From assembly GCA_001771585.1 (NCBI GenBank), contig MEUE01000003.1:1-64000 (forward strand): DNA of 64,000 nt, in the 5' to 3' direction. A program made the translations under genes and the position numbers. The notes beneath the pieces were generated by a model. That model saw only the letters and a program-made list of their open reading frames with translations. It was not told the DNA's origin and did no database searches. Of the stretch, positions 59,631-64,000 are shown piece by piece (position 1 is the stretch's first letter; each line of letters starts with the position of its first letter). The DNA comes from a candidate division WOR-1 bacterium RIFOXYB2_FULL_46_45. Its GTDB lineage: Bacteria > Margulisbacteria > WOR-1 > XYC2-FULL-46-14.

Positions 59631-61886
59631 ATGACAAATATTACACCAGCATGTGCTTATACTTATCAAGAGGCTTTGGATAGATTTGACATCCTTGATA
59701 GGGCTGACGGGAAAGCGGATGGAAAGATTTCCACGCCGCTGTCCAATATAAATCCCGGCGAAGCCATTAGTTTTCTCGATCTTCTTGGCGGACACAATAT
59801 ACGGGGAGTTAAAATCATTTGTTTTGACCCGGAGGAAGCTCCTCAGGTACAAAATCTGCTTAGGGCTTCTCCTTATAAATGGAATGACGCGCAAATAGAT
59901 TCGTTAATAAAATTTACAATTAGGGCTGCCGGGGAATATGCCTCTTCGGCTCTTTATGCCTTACCTGCAATGCTGCAGACGGGAATAACCGCTCCCGATA
60001 AAATTAAAGCGTTAATTAAAACTGTTGTTAGTGCTGCTAGGGCTGCCGGGAAATGGAAATATGCCCATTCGGCTTTTTATGCCTTACCTGCAATGCTGCA
60101 GGCGGGAATAACCGCTCCCGATAAAATTAAAGCGTTAATTAAAACTGTTATTAGTGCTGTTAAGGCTGCTGGAAAAGATGATCCAAGAGCTTCTTCTTCG
60201 GCTCTTCTTGCCTTACCTGAAATGCTGCAAGCTGGAATAACCGATCCCAATAAAATTGGGACATTAATTCAAACCGTTGTTGGGGCTGCCGGAAAACATT
60301 CTTCTTCGACTATTAATGCCTTACCTCGCGCAATAGAAGATATCAGAAATGCGGGAATAACCGATCCCGATGAAATTAAAGCGTTAATTCAAACCGTTAT
60401 TAGGACTGCCGGGAAAGATGCTCTTTATGACTTACCCAACTTAATAGAAGCTATCAAACGTGATACAAATCAATCTGCGGACATTATCAATATTGTCAAA
60501 AAATTCCTGCTTTTTACAAAGAAGCTTACCGGCCTGAAAGCATTAAGAACCCTTTTGTTTGTAATAAAAAGACTTAAAATCGCGCCTTCCGAGCTATCAT
60601 ATGAATCTTTCCCCCGGGCTTTTATCGAAAAACTTAACGCATACGCCGATAAAAAGGAGTTATCAGAAAACCTAGCCCCGTGGATCAGCGTTCTTATCAA
60701 CAACATACATGATCGCCAGATCGATTCGTTCCAAAAGGACTCTATCCGTGATTACATTGCGGGCAATCTCTCCCCTGTTGCGGCCTACCAGCTCATCGCG
60801 CTGGGCGGACCCAATCTTTATACCTCCTCATTCCAAAAAATTTGGCGCGCCCAAAAAATTACAAATTTACGAGCCTGGCTTGGCAAGGTTGATCCAAAGA
60901 ATAGGTTCGTTGCCCAACTTATTCTTACTCTATGTATATTTAATGAAGCCGGTATTTTTAAACAACATATTAATTTATTTATTGAAAAAGCCGTGGCCAT
61001 ATTATTTAATCCGGATGATATAAAAAAGAACGGACTTCTGCTGACAAAAGCTCTAAATATACTTCTGCCGCACGCGAATTCGGCAGAAAAACAAGTTTTT
61101 GCCATTCTCCTAATGCAGGGGTATTGGTCTTGTAATTCGGGTGACCAAAAAAACGTTCTGGCTTACCTTATCAAATTATACGCGGCTGAATTAAATGATC
61201 CCAGTTTGGCGGCTATCGCAAAAGAACTGCCAAATGCGCCTAAATTGTCTCCTCCACATCCCGCCAATCAAGAAGGCGGCTGGTTTAAAGATAAGGTTTT
61301 AACCGCAAAGCTCTACTTTTATAAAGATGAAACCTGGTTTAGCAAAACCAGAATATTCTATCTCGGGAAGGGCTTTAAAATTAAAAAAAGCACCGGCGAA
61401 CATACCTATATTCTCGAAAAAATATTGTCCAATGGGATAGCCCTGAGGCTTATATTAACTAATGCTTCCGAAGATGAAGACAATAGAACAGACAGTTTAA
61501 ATGATCCAAGTATTGACATCATTGTCCATCGGGGACATTCATATCACTTTTCTAAAACCTTTCCCCGTGTCTTTTCTAGCACTAAAGGGAAATTGCTTAT
61601 TGGCGGATCCTGTGGATCTTTCCGCGACATGATGAGCGACGAATTCCAGAAAGCTTATGGAAAAGGCAACTTTCTTATTGCGGATCAAAACACCGGAGAA
61701 GGAGATACCAATAATCGTCTTCTACTTAGTTTGATGGGCGAGATTGCCATGGGATGCAAATCCTGGGATAAATGCTTTACAGAGAAATTAGAAGGCAAAG
61801 GCCTTGTGCTTCCGGATGACCCTGCCTTTTTATTTGCTGCTTGGGAAACTTTGTACCTGTCTTCCGTACAAGGCCACTCCAAATAA
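59631..61886 (+). CDS. HEAT-like-repeat protein with putative caspase-like cysteine protease domain
   Basis: 751 residues. Residues about 95-280 contain five degenerate repeats of about 40-45 (ALYALPAMLQ, GITAPDKIKALIKTVVSAA and variants), helical as in HEAT/ARM arrays. The C-terminal part has IIVHRGHS (H633 and H636) and LLIGGSCGSF (C661), the His-Gly plus Cys pattern of caspase/CHAT-type proteases. The spacing is short, so the assignment is tentative. A CCGATAAA box (59608-59615) lies 15 bases upstream but without TGAAATTT. Inserted between aroA and a duplicate of the aroA 5' end. Likely a sensor-effector protease. Confidence 0.55.
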   Translation: MTNITPACAYTYQEALDRFDILDRADGKADGKISTPLSNINPGEAISFLDLLGGHNIRGVKIICFDPEEAPQVQNLLRASPYKWNDAQIDSLIKFTIRAAGEYASSALYALPAMLQTGITAPDKIKALIKTVVSAARAAGKWKYAHSAFYALPAMLQAGITAPDKIKALIKTVISAVKAAGKDDPRASSSALLALPEMLQAGITDPNKIGTLIQTVVGAAGKHSSSTINALPRAIEDIRNAGITDPDEIKALIQTVIRTAGKDALYDLPNLIEAIKRDTNQSADIINIVKKFLLFTKKLTGLKALRTLLFVIKRLKIAPSELSYESFPRAFIEKLNAYADKKELSENLAPWISVLINNIHDRQIDSFQKDSIRDYIAGNLSPVAAYQLIALGGPNLYTSSFQKIWRAQKITNLRAWLGKVDPKNRFVAQLILTLCIFNEAGIFKQHINLFIEKAVAILFNPDDIKKNGLLLTKALNILLPHANSAEKQVFAILLMQGYWSCNSGDQKNVLAYLIKLYAAELNDPSLAAIAKELPNAPKLSPPHPANQEGGWFKDKVLTAKLYFYKDETWFSKTRIFYLGKGFKIKKSTGEHTYILEKILSNGIALRLILTNASEDEDNRTDSLNDPSIDIIVHRGHSYHFSKTFPRVFSSTKGKLLIGGSCGSFRDMMSDEFQKAYGKGNFLIADQNTGEGDTNNRLLLSLMGEIAMGCKSWDKCFTEKLEGKGLVLPDDPAFLFAAWETLYLSSVQGHSK

Positions 61887-61930
61887 CTTGAAATTTGGGT
61901 GTTGCATTTCGGAAGCCAGCCCCCCCCCAG

Positions 61931-62020
61931 CATTACCGCGCGGTGGGAAATCGATTTGTCGCCGGGGACGGAGATTTCGCCTTTAAGAGATTTAATTGTT
62001 TTAATTTTGAGGTCTTTCAC
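61931..62020 (-). pseudogene. Displaced 5' end of an aroA gene
   Basis: Minus strand begins GTG and codes [20 protein letters not shown] after 10 residues unlike those of intact aroA (KDLKIKTIK against VDLVVKKAD), then breaks off at MLG. 61935-61969 is identical to 59364-59398. The remainder of the gene is missing. It looks like the original start of aroA, pushed away by the insertion of the preceding cassette. Confidence 0.8.
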
Positions 62021-62044
62021 AATAAATACTAAATCATTTATGTT

Positions 62045-62073
62045 TGAAATATTCTATGAAAAGTGACGATATA
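62045..62073 (+). promoter_or_regulatory. Accessory-regulon promoter (gene at 62082)
   Basis: TGAAATAT (62045-62052), 13 bases, ACGATATA (62066-62073), then TATATAGA and ATG 62082. Leaderless start as at 57037. Confidence 0.7.
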
Positions 62074-62081
62074 TATATAGA

Positions 62082-63995
62082 ATGGGCATATATAATACAT
62101 TTCCAATTAAAGCGCCATATGGAAGACTGCCTTTGATTTGTACAAACCATGGGACCCCATTAAGCCTTTCAATTCGTTCAGGCCCAACAACTGTTATGGC
62201 ACAATCTTCAATCGGAGGAGAAAGAACTTTTGAGCTAGATGGTCACACATATAAAGGCGCAGGTCAAAGAGATCCTCTTAATACTACCTTTATTAGAATC
62301 GGGATTCAAGGCCCTTGCGATGAAACTCGCGTTTTAAAGCCGTTCGATATCTATCCGCAAGAAGGAGGATTGCCAACCCATCTTCTTTTGGGCGGGGCAA
62401 GCCAGCCCGTATTAGAATATGAATCCGAACAAACTTCTCGCCTTAGACAAATGCTAATAGAATTAAGCCTTCCCGTATCAGGACTACCTGAACCGGTAAA
62501 AATTAAACGGCTTGATTCTTTTCCTGTTATTTTCCCGGATGGCAGGGTCGTTTTTATTGACGGAGATAAGTATTTCATGGATCCAACTCTAATGACCACT
62601 TCTCAAAGAATAAAAGTAGCAGGCTTTGTTTTAAGGCATGAAGCTTCAAGCCCCGAAGAAAAAAAAGGTGCTCAAACAGCCATCGCAGAATTATCCCAAA
62701 ACGGAAACACATTAACCGAAGAAAAAAAACGCCTTCTTTCAGCAGCCTTTATACGCTTATTTGCGCCAGCGGTTTATCAATACAAAGGAACTCATGGCCC
62801 TCGAGTCGGAAACATTTTTCAAACAGTAATTAATCATGACGGAATGCTAAGGGACAGACTGATTGAATCCGGCTCGATAGGAGAATCAAGCGCAACAACT
62901 CAAGATGGAACAAACAGGATTCGATCAAAAAACACTGCGGGAGGTTTTTTGCAGAACACACTAATATCCCCTGTTGATTGGAACGCCGGGATGTCAGAAG
63001 CCAATAAGGGAAAGATCAAAAGCATTTTAGATGCAATGATATCAGAAATGTATGAAAAAGAAGGAATTGCAATTCAATTACCAGAAGATACGCAACAAAA
63101 CCTTCTTCAGGAAGAAGGAAGGATGATGTATTTGAGAGAAATTGCCCAATTAAACCTGGCCAAGGCCACCGAATTAAGGGAAATGACAGTAAAAAGAATA
63201 GCTGAACAACTCGGGGTAATCCATGGAAGCGGAGGCCATGCCGGAGGAGGACAAGATAATGCGCGGCTTGGGATATGGAAATTTAATTTTACTAGTGCAA
63301 TGGGTGCGAAATACTCCCTCCTTATTTCGACACAAAATTATTCAACAAAAGATAAAGAGTGGATAGAAAGAAAAGAAAAATGGATTGGACCTTCCCCCGC
63401 CCCTTACGAATTAGACAGTCTGAAGATAGAAAGTATTGAAACAACCTCAAGCGGAGACAGATTCGCCGAAATGGGCCCGCCAGGAGGAGGAAGCACCAGA
63501 AGCGATAACGTTGGAAGCTTCGGCTTAAGGGACTTTGATACCCTCTCTCTGCAAGGTGAAGATACAGAGATCGATAGCTTTCTTAGAAAATATTATCTAA
63601 CCCAATATACCGATATAGACCAGATAAGACATTTTCTTATCATCTACAAACAGATTATAGATTTGGAACATCTTTTTATAACCAAGCCGCGACTATCCCC
63701 ATATCCATATCCGGGAACACTAATGCATTTTACTATTATTACCGGAGGGGATATACAGGACTATTTAAGAATCAAATATGTATTTATGGAAAACTATTTA
63801 AGAATAAGAAAAATGGCCATGAGAAAACTAGCTCCACTATGGTTTAAAGCTATTGAATCAGAAAAAATCAGCTATAAATTTATTGATGACAAAGATCCTC
63901 TTGGCCGTCGGGAATGCACCTATCCATTTCCTGATGAGATTAAGTCTCTTTATAATCAAGCAGAACTTGCCCTAGCAAATATAACTATAATCTAA
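62082..63995 (+). CDS. Large protein of unknown function, accessory regulon
   Basis: 637 residues, complete within the window. No family recognised. Seen: a beta-rich N-terminus (about 1-130), a helical middle, a glycine-rich stretch near 380-400 (GSGGHAGGGQD), and a second Gly/Ser stretch at about 465-485 (PPGGGSTRSDN). No signal peptide, membrane helix, P-loop or clear catalytic motif. Shares the promoter and the A+T-rich composition of the JAMM-like gene. It could be an effector or a structural component. Confidence 0.65.
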   Translation: MGIYNTFPIKAPYGRLPLICTNHGTPLSLSIRSGPTTVMAQSSIGGERTFELDGHTYKGAGQRDPLNTTFIRIGIQGPCDETRVLKPFDIYPQEGGLPTHLLLGGASQPVLEYESEQTSRLRQMLIELSLPVSGLPEPVKIKRLDSFPVIFPDGRVVFIDGDKYFMDPTLMTTSQRIKVAGFVLRHEASSPEEKKGAQTAIAELSQNGNTLTEEKKRLLSAAFIRLFAPAVYQYKGTHGPRVGNIFQTVINHDGMLRDRLIESGSIGESSATTQDGTNRIRSKNTAGGFLQNTLISPVDWNAGMSEANKGKIKSILDAMISEMYEKEGIAIQLPEDTQQNLLQEEGRMMYLREIAQLNLAKATELREMTVKRIAEQLGVIHGSGGHAGGGQDNARLGIWKFNFTSAMGAKYSLLISTQNYSTKDKEWIERKEKWIGPSPAPYELDSLKIESIETTSSGDRFAEMGPPGGGSTRSDNVGSFGLRDFDTLSLQGEDTEIDSFLRKYYLTQYTDIDQIRHFLIIYKQIIDLEHLFITKPRLSPYPYPGTLMHFTIITGGDIQDYLRIKYVFMENYLRIRKMAMRKLAPLWFKAIESEKISYKFIDDKDPLGRRECTYPFPDEIKSLYNQAELALANITII

Positions 63996-64000
63996 AATAA

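Noticed and set aside
61685-61930. Coding continuation of the displaced aroA start
   Set aside because: After MLG the frame no longer resembles AroA and runs antisense through the end of the caspase-like gene.

Overview
The window looks like a chromosomal segment of an uncultured, diderm, flagellated bacterium. P-ring and L-ring genes (flgI, flgH) imply an outer membrane and periplasm, and mreBCD plus a PBP2 imply a rod-shaped, walled cell. Gene content and style are reminiscent of candidate phyla such as Margulisbacteria (WOR-1/Saganbacteria), but that is an inference; no rRNA or other decisive marker is present. Genes are tightly packed, and no gene-free stretch exceeds 300 bases. No tRNA, rRNA or CRISPR array was seen.

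Layout. (1) 1-5400: a metal(loid) island. On the minus strand, arsR, hgcA, hgcB and a truncated acr3 form one overlapping operon. HgcA (NVWCAAGKGTFGT motif) and HgcB (two 4Fe-4S motifs plus a C-terminal CC pair) are the mercury-methylation proteins. An operator-like palindrome sits on the arsR promoter and start codon. A TauE/SafE exporter and three ArsP-type permeases follow. (2) 5477-10100: a ROK sugar kinase, hisH, hisA, GTP-type PEP carboxykinase and a histidine phosphatase. (3) 27513 down to 10097: a long minus-strand block running SPOR protein, mreB, mreC, mreD, PBP2, L25, then hook, rod, ring and export-ATPase flagellar genes including the flagellar sigma factor FliA. (4) 27622-41124: two co-oriented operons of an apparently undescribed system. 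One encodes a VWA protein, a pyruvate-kinase/HpcH-like barrel and a rearranged adenylosuccinate-synthetase-like protein. The other encodes a membrane protein, an 1805-residue double-AAA+ ClpB-like ATPase, an HExxH protein and an FGE-fold protein. Each operon begins with a member of the same unknown protein family. (5) 41177-64000: housekeeping genes (folC, xer, nudix, pepT-like, thiL, an NSS symporter with its small subunit, thiC, leuCD, leuB, aroA) interrupted by accessory genes: an orphan, a Cdc48-like AAA ATPase, Fic, a peptidoglycan-binding protein, a JAMM-like protein, a caspase-like HEAT-repeat protein and another orphan.

Two observations tie the accessory genes together. First, eight accessory transcripts, and none of the housekeeping genes I checked, are preceded by the same promoter, TGAAATTT-N12/13-xCGATAxx (the copy at 41151 is slightly degenerate). 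It resembles FliA (sigma-28) or ECF-sigma promoters, and fliA lies in the same window. Second, several accessory blocks are bounded by displaced, diverged copies of the adjoining housekeeping gene's end: the folC tail at 27.57 kb, the thiC tail at 50.36 kb and a 16-base piece of it at 48.36 kb, and the aroA 5' end at 61.95 kb. This suggests repeated cassette insertion at conserved gene ends, feeding a co-regulated accessory regulon of ATPases, putative peptidases and nucleotide-enzyme relatives.

Further traits: short repeats inserted in frame in flgH, thiL and aroA; first genes of transcripts that appear leaderless (a -10 box 6-10 bases before the start codon); and Shine-Dalgarno sequences used mainly inside operons.
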